From the NCBI RefSeq assembly GCF_051020985.1, contig NC_134999.1:23965160-24029159 (forward strand): 64,000 nucleotides of DNA. The letters are read 5' to 3'. A program made the position numbers and the translations under genes. The DNA comes from Nomia melanderi. Its lineage: Eukaryota > Arthropoda > Insecta > Hymenoptera > Halictidae. Under the pieces are notes generated by a model. It was not told the DNA's origin. It saw nothing but the letters and a program-made list of their open reading frames with translations, and ran no database searches. How positions within the stretch are numbered: position 1 is the first letter of the stretch; every line of letters begins with the position of its first letter. Below, piece by piece: positions 32,961-43,335 of this stretch.

Positions 32961-33400
32961 ATCAAATATAATATACATTTTAACATTTTCTATTTCTTAT
33001 ATTTCAATACATATAAAATATTAAAATGAAATATTTTGTATTAAATATAGTATAAAACTGTACTTATTCCATAAAACTAACTTTTTTAAAATAGAGAAAA
33101 ATAAAACTATTTAATATAAAATTAAAATAAAAATTGAAATAAAATTTTTCTTAATACAACCATTATATAAAATATTAAAATTTTATTTTCCACTTAGAAA
33201 AGCTAGTTGTAACTAACAAAATGTATCTATTAATTATTATTCAAATTTTCCTAATACAACCGTCAAATAAAATACTAAAATTTCATTTACTATTTTAAAA
33301 AAAGTAGTTTCAGCTATCAAAATGTATCTATTAATTATTATTTAAATTTTCCTACCACCACTTTTAAATAAAATATTAAAATTTCATTTTCTTTATTCGA
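32961..33400 (+). repeat. degenerate tandem array, about 103 bp unit
   Basis: TTTTCCTAATACAACCGTC or relatives at about 33147, 33248 and 33350 are each followed by AAATAAAATATTAAAATTTC and AATGTATCTATTAATTATTA. More diverged units extend upstream. Confidence 0.75.
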
Positions 33401-34104
33401 AAAAAGCTAGTGTTTCTATATTTCATCCGCAGTGCAATTCAAACTATTAGACGTCCCCGGCAATATTTTACCGTCAATTTCAAATTTTTCATTTCGAATC
33501 GGCCGCTCGCTTTACGTTACACCATTTTTCTCGCGTCGCATTCAAAGAGAATAAATGCGCTGCCATCAGCAAATATCACATTGTTCCACCATGTTTGATC
33601 TCTACTAACAAATTCTTCAATCGCATTTTTTTGTTGTGCGTGCGCGCAATTTTTCCTGACCCCTCGAAACGGTAAAATATTTTATTGTAGTTTCTACACA
33701 ATCCCTTTCTCTGTTGTGCAATATTTAGCGATCCTCCTGGAACTGTATAACGTTGTTGTTCAAAATGAATAAATAAATTCGTGAAATTAATAATTCGATG
33801 ACGCTGAGTCTTTCGATCACTCGTGAAATGGTACCTTACAAAATCAATATAATTACTACGAGTAGTAAAGAAACATGAAAATTTATTTTTATTAATTTTA
33901 ACAATAATAAAAATATTGTCAGGGAACTGTAGAGAACTTTGTTGTTTATTGTTGTGGAAATTGTTGTGTATCTTTTACGACTTCGACTTGAAATTTTGAG
34001 AATTCCATCTCGCAATGAATTAAATGATTTTTGTTATAATTAACAGGAATGTCGATTTCATGAAACAAAATACACAAAATGGAAGAAATATAGTATCAAA
34101 TCAT
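33401..34104. other. single-copy sequence
   Basis: AT-rich with a slightly more complex part at 33430-33600 (62-codon frame, no motif). No gene. Confidence 0.35.
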
Positions 34105-34258
34105 TTGGTTCAATTGCACTATTATTATTATTAATCATCTAGCTGAATGTCATTGCATTATATAGTATTATTTATGATATAGAAATGATGTCAAATAATC
34201 AACGTTTAATTAAATGAATTATAGTAATTCGATTTGGTTGGGGGTTAACGCGTTAACA
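34105..34258. mobile_element. TTAACACGTTGAATGCC-family element, partial
   Basis: AATCATCTAGCTGAATGTCA, GTATTATTTATGATATAGAAATG and TCGATTTGGTTGGGGG align with the interior of 25801-26049 in reverse complement. It ends GTTAACGCGTTAAC, a degraded terminus. Confidence 0.7.
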
Positions 34259-34554
34259 AGCGGTTAAGGGTCGGTGTCAGAGGCCAGCAAAGAAAAATTG
34301 AATGAACAGTGTTTCCTTTACACGCGAGAAAATCTCGCGGCGACGTTTCCCGGTGTATATGCGGATCAACACTCGCCTGGTATTAAGTACAGTCGGGTTA
34401 CTGTAATTCCTTCTAGGTCAAACCTCGAAACTTACCACTCTCCCAGAGCGGCGCAGTTATTCCCTTGAGCCGCTCGTTGCTTGGTGTTTACCGCGCGTAA
34501 GAAACGGCGTGTGGATTAATCAATGTTTGCCTTGGGAATTTACAAGAAATGCGG
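34259..34554. other. CpG-moderate single-copy sequence
   Basis: A 64-codon frame (34274-34468) with no domain. Nothing is called. Confidence 0.35.
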
Positions 34555-34892
34555 CGTCAATTAAAACCAAGTCGCGAACAAATGATTGAATAACACTATT
34601 CCTACTGCGAGCAGTCAAATGACTATTTTGAAAATTTCGATTAGAATTTCCTAGAGACAACGTAATTGAATTGTCTTTATACTTCACGACTTTTTCTGAA
34701 ATATATGTATGGAACATTCTTCAATTTTTTGTATTTGGAAAACCAAGGAACAAATGATTGATTTAGTGATTATTTTATTACTGATTATTATTTTCGTTAC
34801 TGTTTACCTTATGCTCGTTGTAATCATTTCCTGTCCCTGTGCCAGTGAATTCCAGTTGCATTGGAATTTTCACTGACTGTGAACTGAGATTG
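34555..34892 (-). repeat. composite dispersed repeat next to FB, copy 1
   Basis: It carries CAAGTCGCGAACAAATGATT, ATTCCTACTGCGAGCAGTCA, TTTCGATTAGAATTTCCTA, TTACCTTATGCTCGTTGTAA and TCATTTCCTGTCCCTGTGCC. Reverse-complement copies of the whole run lie at 59063-59325. Parts lie at 40920-41080, 51823-51898 and 54487-54740. It abuts an FB arm here and at 51822 and 59063, so it is probably part of a larger mobile unit. Confidence 0.8.
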
Positions 34893-35087
34893 GACTGAGA
34901 TTGTGCCGATTAAAGTGAGCCCAAACACGGTAGGAATCGGATTAGTTTCACGAATTTCATATAATTTTCGAACTTAAAGGCGCGTTTCCATGAAATCGAA
35001 AAACTAGTCCGATTCCCACCGTGTTTGGGCTCATTTTAATGAGAAAAATCTCAACATTTCATTGGTACGATTGAGAAGCTAAGGTTA
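34893..35087 (+). mobile_element. FB element, first unit of a second travelling dimer
   Basis: Nearly identical to 17221-17447 through loop, right arm, the unusual AATGAGAAAAATCTCAAC and the linker. The left outer arm is replaced by the composite repeat. Confidence 0.9.
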
Positions 35088-35130
35088 AACATGTAGTGAG
35101 GAAAATTTCAGTTCCAATAATTTTACCATC

Positions 35131-35285
35131 ACCTTCTCAAATATAGTGGCAGTGAGTTTCTGAGATTGCGCTGTTTAAAATGAGCCTAAACACGATGGAA
35201 ATCGGACTAGTTTCACGAGTTCAATGGAATTTTCGATATTAAAGGCTCAGTGAATCAATAGTACGGCATTTGCGAAGGCAGGATT
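35131..35285 (+). mobile_element. FB element, second unit, right core deleted
   Basis: Left arm and loop start are intact, then the sequence jumps from ATTAAAGGCTC to AGTGAATCAATAGTACGGCA and TTTGCGAAGGCAGG, losing the right core arm. The tail matches that at 54450-54486. Confidence 0.85.
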
Positions 35286-35329
35286 GACAATTTCCACAAA
35301 CAAACCTTCACTTCCCCAGAAACGAAAAA

Positions 35330-35515
35330 CTATAAAGTTTGATATTTAATATTATACTTCACATAATGCATTAATCTGAGAAATATTTAAAATAATAAAT
35401 AAATTTGTCCAATTCACGTGAATTTCTCGTCGACTTAGTTTCACAAAATATCAATTTTATCTCATCAGAAAATGTCGAAATATTTCTAGCGAAAAACTTC
35501 GGAGCAAAGGGTTAA
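35330..35515. mobile_element. TTAACCCTTTGC-type short element, right part
   Basis: Ends TCGGAGCAAAGGGTTAA. The interior ATAATGCATTAATCTGAGAA and ATTTCTAGCGAAAAACTTC matches the element at 40263-40491. The left terminus is not clear. Confidence 0.65.
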
Positions 35516-35960
35516 TTACGAGGATTAATTATGAGGATAAGGGAGAGGCCGGGGAATCCCGATGAATGGAAGGAACAACAGAACGGAGGATCGCGGAGGT
35601 TACAAGGGAAATGGCATAATTCGGCCGCGTCGAATCTCTGTAAACAGAGCGCGAACGCGAACGAACAAACGTGGCTCGCGATAGTCACCCGTTGTTTGAA
35701 TGCGGCCGAACGGAACACGCGCCCGCCGTATATCGCGGCCGCGCGTGTATTACGCGCTCGGATGTGCAAACGCGGGCAAACGCGGGATAGATCGAACGTG
35801 CTGCGGCGCTCTTTGATCTGTTACGCTCGCGGATAATTCATCGCGATTACGAGTTATTTCACGGTGTCCGCGTCGTCGGTCCTTCGCGCGTGCGTCGCTC
35901 GCTTTTCCGTTCGACGACGGGGCCGACTATTGTTTTCCATGATTCTATGCATTCACCGGT
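35516..35960. other. CpG-rich island
   Basis: CpG-dense block of about 400 bp with frames on both strands (101 and 85 codons), Arg/Ala-rich, without motifs. It is a likely conserved non-coding or promoter-like region. Confidence 0.45.
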
Positions 35961-35989
35961 CTATATTTTGCGTGGAGAAAGTATTGGTT

Positions 35990-36320
35990 GCTGTGGGCTG
36001 TGACTTTGAATGTTGTAACGATTTTTTGCAATGATGACACTCGCGGTGTGTGGAATAATAGTCGCATTAGTATGGGGTATCTTGAGTTTTAGATTTGTTT
36101 TGGTGAATTCAGACTTGTTTCCGGTGTCAATAGAAAGAGGAAGATCTATTCTTTCGTGTGGAGAAAGAATTATCTATTAGGAGCTGCATTGCGATGCTGA
36201 CGCTCGCGGTGAGTGAAATAATAGTCGCCTTAATATGATATATTTTGATTTTCAAACTTATTCTATTGAATTCAGACATGTTTCTGATATCAATAGAAAG
36301 AGGAAGGTACACATTTCGTG
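35990..36320 (+). repeat. 186 bp-type repeat, third locus
   Basis: TGTAACGATTTTTTGCAATG, GATGACACTCGCGGTG, TGGGGTATCTTGAGTTTT, GGTGAATTCAGACTTGTTTC and TCAATAGAAAGAGGAAGA, then a second, shortened unit. Same family as 47908-48545 and 52905-53515. Confidence 0.85.
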
Positions 36321-36886
36321 GAACACATGTAAATTAAGAAACAAAGCTATTTTATAAAAATATTTCGCAGATTGATCCATAGGAAACTTAATATTCTATA
36401 CAACACTTTGTACTTCTATTATATCGAATCAAATGACTGAGAGTCTCTCGACTGCAAAGGGTTAACACACATCAATATATTTTTGTTTGCATTATTCTAT
36501 AAATTCACTGAAACTCCGACACAGCGAACGCCTCCGTCTCCAATGCAAAGTTCAACTAGAATTCAATCCGGAGCATGAACGCGACTTCAAAGACACATTT
36601 CTCGGATTCCGGCACGACTTCTCTTCAACTCTCGAAGCCTTCTCATCAGATATACACGTATCGTTAGGAAAACGTAGATGTTCGTCGCGTGCGCGCCGGC
36701 AGTTCCTCCCCGACAAATGAATTTTTTGTCTCGGCTAGCATGTTGTTCACGTGGCTGACTTATTTAACGTATCAACTCGGATTTTTCGGAGAAAGGAAAC
36801 CTTTCCATGTTGCAAGAACGTTTTAGATTTAAGGAACCCGTCCATCCGACGGATACAGAATTTTTAAAGCGTTGTTTAGTGACAAT
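36321..36886. other. single-copy sequence with an element end
   Basis: Near 36440-36465, GAGAGTCTCTCGACTGCAAAG followed by GGTTAAC is a right end of the TTAACCCTTTGCA type. The remainder, partly CpG-rich (36520-36720), holds a 77-codon frame without domains. Confidence 0.4.
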
Positions 36887-37171
36887 TTAACACTAAAACT
36901 ATCAGACGAGTCAAATGATGTCTTCTGTTTGCAATTATTAGAAAGGTAACAAATGTTTCTCTGAAAAAGTTGAAGAAATTCATTTAGCCCTACACTAAAT
37001 GATGAAAACCTGAAGCTTTGTAAGTTTGTAATTTGGAAACTTTGCAAATTTGAAGCTTTGTAAGTTTTTAACTTAAAAACTTTGTAAGTTTGTAACTGAA
37101 AAACTCTCAAAACTTGAATCTTTGTAAGTTTCTAACTTTGTAAGTTTGTAACTCAGTATTTCTAGTGTTAA
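36887..37171. mobile_element. TTAA-bounded element filled by a minisatellite
   Basis: Left end TTAACACTAAAACTATCAG at 36887 and right end CAGTATTTCTAGTGTTAA at 37154-37171 are inverted partners with a few mismatches, so the bounds are TTAA and TTAA. The interior from 37010 is made of GAAGCTTTGTAAGTTTGTAA units, the same minisatellite as 26155-26425. Confidence 0.7.
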
Positions 37172-37425
37172 TGATACAATGATAATTAACGCAGCACCGG
37201 ATAATATAATCTCGTTCAAAACTAGAATAGAATGTTTCAATTCTTCCCGCGATAAAACAATGCACGTCTTCTAGCTACAGAAACTCGAGCCACGGTTTAT
37301 GACGTGCACGTGATTTGTTCGTTATTTTTGAGATTAACAATTTCCGTGTTATATCAACAGCCTGCCCATCGCCGGGCCGCTCGTTCGCGCCCGGGAAAAT
37401 TACAAATTCTAATTAAACTCGGATA
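37172..37425. other. single-copy sequence
   Basis: Mixed composition with a CpG cluster near 37360-37400. No gene. Confidence 0.35.
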
Positions 37426-37995
37426 GTAGGAATTTCTTTTTAACGCCGATGGCAGTTGACTACGAATAAATTAAACACTTAACGCGACGGACATTTGAAA
37501 AATATTTTCGCGAAATTCAATAATATTAAGAAAAGGATAAAAGTTCTTTTTAACGTCGATGACAGTTGACGAATAAATTAAACATTTAACGAACAATTAA
37601 GAAATATTCGATAAACAATTTAAAGGAATTCGAAGAACATACATTGCGAGATCTAAAGATAAAAAGAACTCAATGATTCGAATGATAAGGAAGAAAGGAT
37701 AAAGATATATTCGAAGGCATTGAGTTCTTTTTAACGTTGATGGCACTTGACGAATAAATTAAACAATTTAAAGGAATTCGAAGAACATACATTGCGAGAT
37801 CTAAAGATAAAAAGAACGTAATGATTCGAATGATAAGGAAGAAAGGATAAAAATATATTCAAAGACATTGAGTTCTTTTCAACGTCGATAGCAGTTGACG
37901 AATAAATGCAACATTTAATGAACAATTAAGAAATATTACCGCAAAGTTGAAATAATAATGAGGAAGAATGATAAGAATATATTCAGAGATATCGG
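37426..37995 (+). repeat. complex tandem array around AGTTCTTTTTAACGTCGATG
   Basis: That motif recurs at about 37430, 37542, 37722 and 37871, each followed by GCAGTTGACGAATAAATTAA. A long near-identical block (GGAATTCGAAGAACATACAT, TGCGAGATCTAAAGATAAAA) sits at 37620 and 37770, a period of 150 bp. Confidence 0.85.
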
Positions 37996-38904
37996 GTTCC
38001 ATAGAAACGAGGGGAACACTTTGGACTGCGCTTTGTTTGGAATGCATTAAACCGGAAGTTTTTGTTGCAGCGCGCTAAGGAAATTTAATAACAGTGCGAG
38101 TTCATTACATATTCAAATTTCCGGTAACATAAGCACTGTTATAAATTCACGGCGCCGCGAACTTGCGAAACAAATGTTCTGCGGCTTGCTGCGAGCTGAC
38201 TTGAATCAGGCATCATTTTTTTCGTTTTCGCCGCATGCGAAACGAGAGCGCGTTCCCTGATACTAATATCAAATTTCACGATCATTTTGCCTATTGTTCT
38301 TCACAGTGTTTCAGAAGAAATTGAATTTATATAACGCGCACTTCGAAATTGTTCCCTCGTCCTCGTTGCGCTGACAATTTCCCCAATCACGCGGATAATG
38401 AGGATCCGTCTAGCTTAGTTATCGGCGACATTTTCGAATAAAAACGGCAACGACGCTTCTCTGAGTGATTGATAAATTGTTTTTTGTATTTCGGGGAATA
38501 TTGTAACAACCTACAGATCTGAAATTTCAGTGAAACTGAAATGAGAATGTTCTGCATTCGGAAGCTGCGAATAAATTATTCAGATCAGAGAATGACACGT
38601 ATTTTCCTTTTCTCTACTATTTAAAACTTCGATGCGCGACTCGGCCTTTTGAACAAGCTTTTCGGAAGTTTAACGATTAATGTTTCTTTCAGTGCCATGA
38701 TTAGCAGTTCCATAAGTCTTCCGATAAAGAGAGTTCTCGTCACGAGTACGCAATCACCGGAGCTTCCGAATTGCCGAGGAACAATCGCAATAAAAAGCTT
38801 GATTTTAAATGAAAATATTCGGTACTATAAGTAGCTAGATCATAGCGTGATATAACTACTGTCAGACTAAACTGTTAATAATGATCTCCAATATCATTTG
38901 CCTT
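37996..38904. other. single-copy sequence
   Basis: Mixed composition with some CpG. A 61-codon frame at 38649-38834 lacks a recognisable domain. No gene is called. Confidence 0.35.
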
Positions 38905-39425
38905 CGTTATTAACCGTCCGAGTCCCGAGCGACAAGATGGCGGTCCATCGCGCCAGCTAAAACCAGTCTATCGGTTCGTAGTATCAGATGATGCTTATTC
39001 GCTTCTTTTCCTAATTCATTTTTATCTTTGTTATTACCTAAGACTGGAGAAATGTACGATCGCGCTATATGAAATTGTTTTTACCGAACTAGAAAAGAGT
39101 TATTCAGTTTCTAAATCGAAACGAAAGAAGCGCGATCGCGCGCTTCGCATTTTTTGACTGGGTTTCTGTGAACACCGGTGGGATTGTCTTTTTCCTGAGT
39201 CAAAAGTAGCGATACTTCAGGATTTTTCATTAGCAAAAGCGTAACATCGATTCATTTGAAACTTTACATACATTTACCTTCGTTACTAACCGCTCGAGTC
39301 CCAAGTGACAAGATGGCGGTCCGTCGCAGCCAAAGCCAGTCGTTTCATAAAATCAATCGAAACTTCTCTCTCCTAATTATCCTCATTTCCCTTATCTCCT
39401 GGAAAAATCTAACCGTATCTAACGT
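38905..39425 (-). repeat. two partial copies of the CAAGATGGCGG repeat, about 366 bp apart
   Basis: CCTTCGTTATTAACCG at 38911 and CCTTCGTTACTAACCG at 39277 are each followed by GAGTCCC(G/A)AG(C/T)GACAAGATGG and CGGTCC(A/G)TCGC. The second continues through CTCCTAATTATCCTCATTTC into CTGGAAAAATCTAACC, the reverse complement of 8098-8210. The sequence between them (39000-39260) is single-copy. Confidence 0.8.
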
Positions 39426-39958
39426 TTCATGAAACCGTCACATTGAAAACCGTCAAGACTCACAGTCTTCACTCGTAACTTCTCGTAACTCGCAATTGAC
39501 AGCGCGGCCGCGAAAACAATATCCACAACGACGGCTCCTCGCGCGACAAAGGCGATTCGACGTGCCGAAAAGTTTGTCCGGCTTCCCGGCGCCGGGCGTC
39601 CTCCCGAAATTAGAAAAGAGTATAACACGCGCCGCCTCGCCCGTCTCGGCGTCAACACCCCCGTAATCGAGTTAATCCCGATGTAACTGCGCGAGGAGCT
39701 GCGGATCGTTCGTTTCCCTTAACTTCCCGGAGGTCACGTGTTCACTCTGTCATTGCTATTCGTTGTCCGACTCCTGCGGACACGCACAAAACAATCCGGC
39801 GTCGCGTTTCTCCCGGATCCTCGAAATTTTCTTTACGACGCGCACCGGAATTAGCTCCGTTCGAATGGCTGAGCGACAATATGGCTGACACTTCGCACTC
39901 GACACTTGTTCTCATTGGTGCTACCAGCAGTTCCAAGCAATTTTAATGGAAAAAGCAT
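39426..39958. other. CpG-rich island
   Basis: CpG-dense block with 79- and 64-codon minus frames, motif-free. Candidate regulatory or conserved non-coding DNA. Confidence 0.45.
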
Positions 39959-39959
39959 A

Positions 39960-40208
39960 TTAACCCCTTAACTTGCACGCTCGAGTTAATTCGAGCGCGC
40001 TAAACAGGCCAAACTGTGAAAATAACAATGTGAAAGCGAAGAACAGAAATCGTTTTATTGATATTTATCATTTACATGGAATTGTAAGCTATAACACTTA
40101 TTTATTCAAGAATAAAATATAGCCTTTTCCCATGGAACAAAAGCGCAGTATATCAAAATTGATTTTTCTTGGCCGGTTTTTTTCAAAAAAACTGTGCGTT
40201 AAGGGGTT
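39960..40208. mobile_element. TTAA-type MITE, TTAACCCCTTAAC ends
   Basis: Left TTAACCCCTTAACTTGCAC, right GTGCGTTAAGGGGTT: complementary over about 15 bp. Length is about 249 bp. A GCTCGAGTTAATTCGAGC palindrome lies just inside the left end. No frame. Confidence 0.7.
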
Positions 40209-40266
40209 CACGTACGTTTTCGCATTAAGTCATTTGACCGGTCGTGGTAGGAACAGTGTCAGTTAA
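40209..40266. mobile_element. right end of a GTGGTAGGAACAGTG-type element
   Basis: TCATTTGACCGGTCGTGGTA then GGAACAGTGTCAGTTAA. Its complement matches the left end at 54605 (TTAACACTATTCCTACCGCG). It closes on the same TTAA that opens the next element. Confidence 0.6.
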
Positions 40267-40491
40267 CCCTTTGCACTCGAGAGGTGACTCTCAGTCGCCA
40301 TTTTGATGCAAAATTAGAAAATTTGATACTCAATATTGAAATATGCGTAATGCATCAATTTGAGAAATATTGAAGTGAAATAGCTTTTCTCAATTTACCT
40401 GTGATTCCTCTTTGAATTCATTTCAAGAAACATCATTTTTCTAGTTAGAAAATGTTAAGTATTTCTAACGAAACACTTCCCAAAGGGTCAA
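40263..40491. mobile_element. TTAACCCTTTGCACTCG MITE
   Basis: Left TTAACCCTTTGCACTCGAG. Right CACTTCCCAAAGGGTCAA, where TTAA has become TCAA. About 229 bp with no frame. Related ends at 5178, 8650, 16287, 35515, 36465, 51035 and 57017. Confidence 0.7.
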
Positions 40492-40879
40492 AGGTCGACT
40501 GTAGCTGCCGATTGTCAGCGAGCTGATCCCGTTGGATTTGTGCGCGCCATCATTTATTCGCCGCAATCAGTAATGATTGTCGTTACCACCGCTGACGCGT
40601 ATACTCCGGATACCTTATCATATCTACAGTGGCTTGCGGCCGCTGGCTGATCGCGTTGAGTAAACTAATCGAGTGGGCCGGTCTTCTGGCTTTGACATGG
40701 CGGGATCGAAGCTCCGACGAGACGGTTCATATGTTACCTCATCGAATATTGGCCGCTCGCATATTTGTCCGCGTTTCCTCAGTCCGCTTGCGCGTAAAGA
40801 CGTTCGTTTCGTCATTCCATCATCGTTCTATACGATGTATATCGGCATAAATCGTGCGATCACTTGTTCATCGATGTTC
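40492..40879. other. CpG-moderate single-copy sequence
   Basis: Three short overlapping frames (63-92 codons) without motifs. No gene. Confidence 0.35.
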
Positions 40880-41100
40880 ATTAACCCTTTGCGGACGAAT
40901 GTCGGCATTCTAGATGAAATTGTTGTATTTGGAAAAGCAAGGAACAAATGATTGAATTAGTGATTATTTTATTACTGATTATTATTTTCGTTACTATTTA
41001 TCTTGTGCTCGTTGTAATCATTTCCTGTCCCTGTGCCAGTGAATTCCAGTTGCATTGGAATTTTTACTGACCTCTGATACCATTCTCGTCATTTTAACCT
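40880..41100 (-). repeat. composite repeat, second copy with CCCTTTGCGGACG start
   Basis: TTAACCCTTTGCGGACGAAT at about 40879, then from 40920 GTATTTGGAAAAGCAAGGAA, TATCTTGTGCTCGTTGTAAT and CATTTCCTGTCCCTGTGCCA, matching 34730-34875 almost base for base. Confidence 0.75.
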
Positions 41101-41450
41101 TACCTTCTCGATAACAGTGCCATTGGGTTGTTGAGAGAATAGCGTAGTTTCCTTTTAGTTTTGTTAATTAAGTAGTTGATATGTAATTTAGTTTTGTATG
41201 TTTCGAAGAATCTTCGTCTGTAGAGGGTTAACTCGCGAAATGGACACACCATTGGCCAATGAAGCACAACTTTCCTGTAGCCGAAAATGCAATTGACCAA
41301 TCACGAAGAAGTTAAATTTACATAAAACATAAAACATCGCGAGGCAAGTTTTCACAAACGTTAAACCTCGAAATTTGTAGTTGTAATAAATATTACTTTT
41401 ACACTAACAATTCGCCATCATTCTTCCATCGAGACATGAATCCAACCGTA
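41101..41450. other. single-copy sequence with element remnants
   Basis: Starts with an FB-like outer arm (TTACCTTCTCGATAACAGTG) without a core. CGAAGAATCTTCGTCTGTAG followed by AGGGTTAAC near 41210-41235 is another TTAACCCT-type end. No gene. Confidence 0.4.
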
Positions 41451-41455
41451 GAATT

Positions 41456-41785
41456 TCTAGATCGATTGAACAATCGATGTTCGTTGATCAAAGCAACGAA
41501 GCATAAACGAAATCTTGGTGACACTTTGACGTCACCGATGACTGCACTTGAAATCACTTGAAATTAGTGTCCCTTCAAGATAATTGAACAATCGAAATTT
41601 CTCAAATTTATATTGAAATATTAAAATTTTAAAATATTAAAATTTGTTTCAAAAAGTCATCTATGTGTCACTTCAAGATCGATTGAACAATCGATGTTCG
41701 TTGATCAAAGTAACGAAGGATAAACTTTGACTCACCGATGACTGGACTTGAAATCACTCGAAATTAGTGTCACTTGAATATAATC
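41456..41785 (+). repeat. tandem duplication, about 220 bp unit
   Basis: GATCGATTGAACAATCGATG (an inverted repeat, ATCGATTG/CAATCGAT) at 41459 and 41677 is each time followed by TTCGTTGATCAAAG(C/T)AACGA, ACTTTGAC and CACCGATGACTG(C/G)ACTTGAA. Confidence 0.85.
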
Positions 41786-42375
41786 GATTTGCAATACAAA
41801 TTTACAATATTGTCAATAACTAGATAATAAGATGATAGAAAATTTGTCTTATTTTTTAACGTTTTCGAAACGAGCTTCCAACGAGCTTGACGCCGGTCAG
41901 TTTCAGTTTGTTTGTTTGATTCCGTTGAACTGTTCATTTCGGGATGGTAAATAAAGCTTCGAAAATATTTGGACAGGATGTTCAATATTATATACCGTGA
42001 TTTTTTGTGCAAATTCAACAGTTTCGCGTCTTGATATTCCTGGGATCGCAAATTGAAAAATGTTGATGGATCAATCGAGGGAAAAATCGACGGGAATTTA
42101 TCGCGTAATGTATGAGTGTGAAGTATGGATCTATCTAGTGATGGGGATTAATCATTTCGTTTGTTATAATGATTTTATTGGTGCGTTTGTAAATACTGCG
42201 GCGGAATTCACGAATTTACCGCAATCGATGATATTTCGTATGAAGTTGGAATTAATATTTCCAATAAAATTCGGAAGGCTATGTTTATCTTTTGTTATTG
42301 TTATTTTTGTTTATATTCTATTTTTATTTCTGTTCTGGATAAACTGGTTGCAGTTATTTTATAAGTGATAATATT
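41786..42375. other. AT-rich single-copy sequence
   Basis: It contains a 102-codon + frame (42060-42368) whose end is hydrophobic because of T-rich DNA, and a 93-codon minus frame. Neither has a recognisable domain. Confidence 0.35.
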
Positions 42376-42745
42376 TGCGATAAAATTCAGAAGATATTTT
42401 CAGGGGATGGAAAATATTAGAGCAAGATTTATGCATCAACAAAACTGACAATTTTTGTTTATATTCTGTTTTAGTTTGTATTATACAAAATGATTCTACT
42501 TGATTTAGAATTAGCGATATTTCTAATTAAATTTAGAAGCTAATTTCAAGGGATGAAAAGAGTAGAATAAGACATGAGTTATTTTGTATAGAATATAAAT
42601 TAAAACAAGAATATGTTCCATAACTGTTTCATTTAAAAAACTCATGAAATCAACTCACAAAATGATTCTTGATTCAGAATTATTGATATTTCTAATTAAA
42701 TTCAGAAGCTAATTTTAAGGGATGGAAAGACTAGAACAAGACATG
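42376..42745 (+). repeat. tandem array interrupted by an insert, left part
   Basis: Units contain CAAAATGATTCT(A)CTTGATT, TATTTCTAATTAAATT(T/C)AGA, AGCTAATTT(C/T)AAGGGATG and AGAA(T/C)AAGACATG. The last unit breaks off immediately after AGACATG at 42745. The first eight codons of the open frame at 42722 are array sequence. Confidence 0.8.
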
Positions 42746-42979
42746 TTCCGGCACGGTTTATTTAGTTTAGACGAAGAAGTAAATTTTGGGAGCATTTTAT
42801 TGCTAGCTGCAATCCTTAAATCCGATATCATAAATGACCAGCTGTCGAAACTAACATGTCATAAAAAAGCGGCAGCTCAACCACCTAAACCCCCAAGCGC
42901 ACAGCCACCGGTACCTTTGCAGGTCAGAAGGGACAACGTACCCCCTACCTCCACTACTAGTAATGTGGGCGTAGGTTAA
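42746..42979 (+). CDS. possible C-terminal coding fragment, unknown protein
   Basis: The frame is open from the first base of the insert for 77 codons to a TAA at 42977-42979. The start FRHGLFSLDEEVNFGSILLL is followed by a short amphipathic stretch (AAILKSDIINDQLSKLTC) and then a proline-rich tail (QPPKPPSAQPPVP) ending TSNVGVG. The composition is protein-like, unlike the Ile/Tyr or Arg/Ser artefacts elsewhere. There is no native start codon (the ATG upstream belongs to the array) and no splice acceptor with a pyrimidine tract. I do not recognise the family. It is probably the end of a larger reading frame, either a retrocopy or a gene of a mobile element. Confidence 0.35.
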   Translation, partial: FRHGLFSLDEEVNFGSILLLAAILKSDIINDQLSKLTCHKKAAAQPPKPPSAQPPVPLQVRRDNVPPTSTTSNVGVG

Positions 42980-43326
42980 AAAACGGCAATTAGTAACACC
43001 TCGAGCATTCTAGCCTTCTGATTTGTCACTAAGGACACCTCCCTATCTCTGTATTTTTATATATGTAGAGAGACATTGAGACAGATAGACAGACAGACAT
43101 ACATCACAAGTTCATAACAATCACGCTGTACTCACTGGACAACACACACACTTTAACTTTGTAAACACATACACGTTCCTTTCACTCAACATTCAACAAA
43201 TACAGTCCACTTTCGAACGAGAAAAGGAGAAGCCTTTTTTCATCACATCCATTTCACACAAGGTTAATTCGGCGTGTGAAAGTGTTACGCCAAGTCCACT
43301 ATTACTGCCTGGACAGCGTGCACGAC
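42746..43326 (+). mobile_element. 581 bp single-copy insert with 9 bp flanking duplication
   Basis: CAAGACATG at 42737-42745 is repeated at 43327-43335. If one copy and the intervening 581 bp are removed, the array unit (AACAAGACATGAGTT) is restored, as expected for an insertion with target-site duplication. The insert has no inverted ends, no poly-A tail and no partner elsewhere in the window. It holds a coding-looking segment and then a UTR-like stretch with GACAGATAGACAGACAGACA. It could be a 5'-truncated retrocopy of an mRNA end or an unknown element. Confidence 0.5.
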
Positions 43327-43335
43327 CAAGACATG

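Noticed and set aside
42060..42368. 102-codon frame with hydrophobic end, receptor-like at first sight
   Set aside because: The hydrophobic part comes from T-rich DNA bordering the tandem array. No receptor motif is seen.
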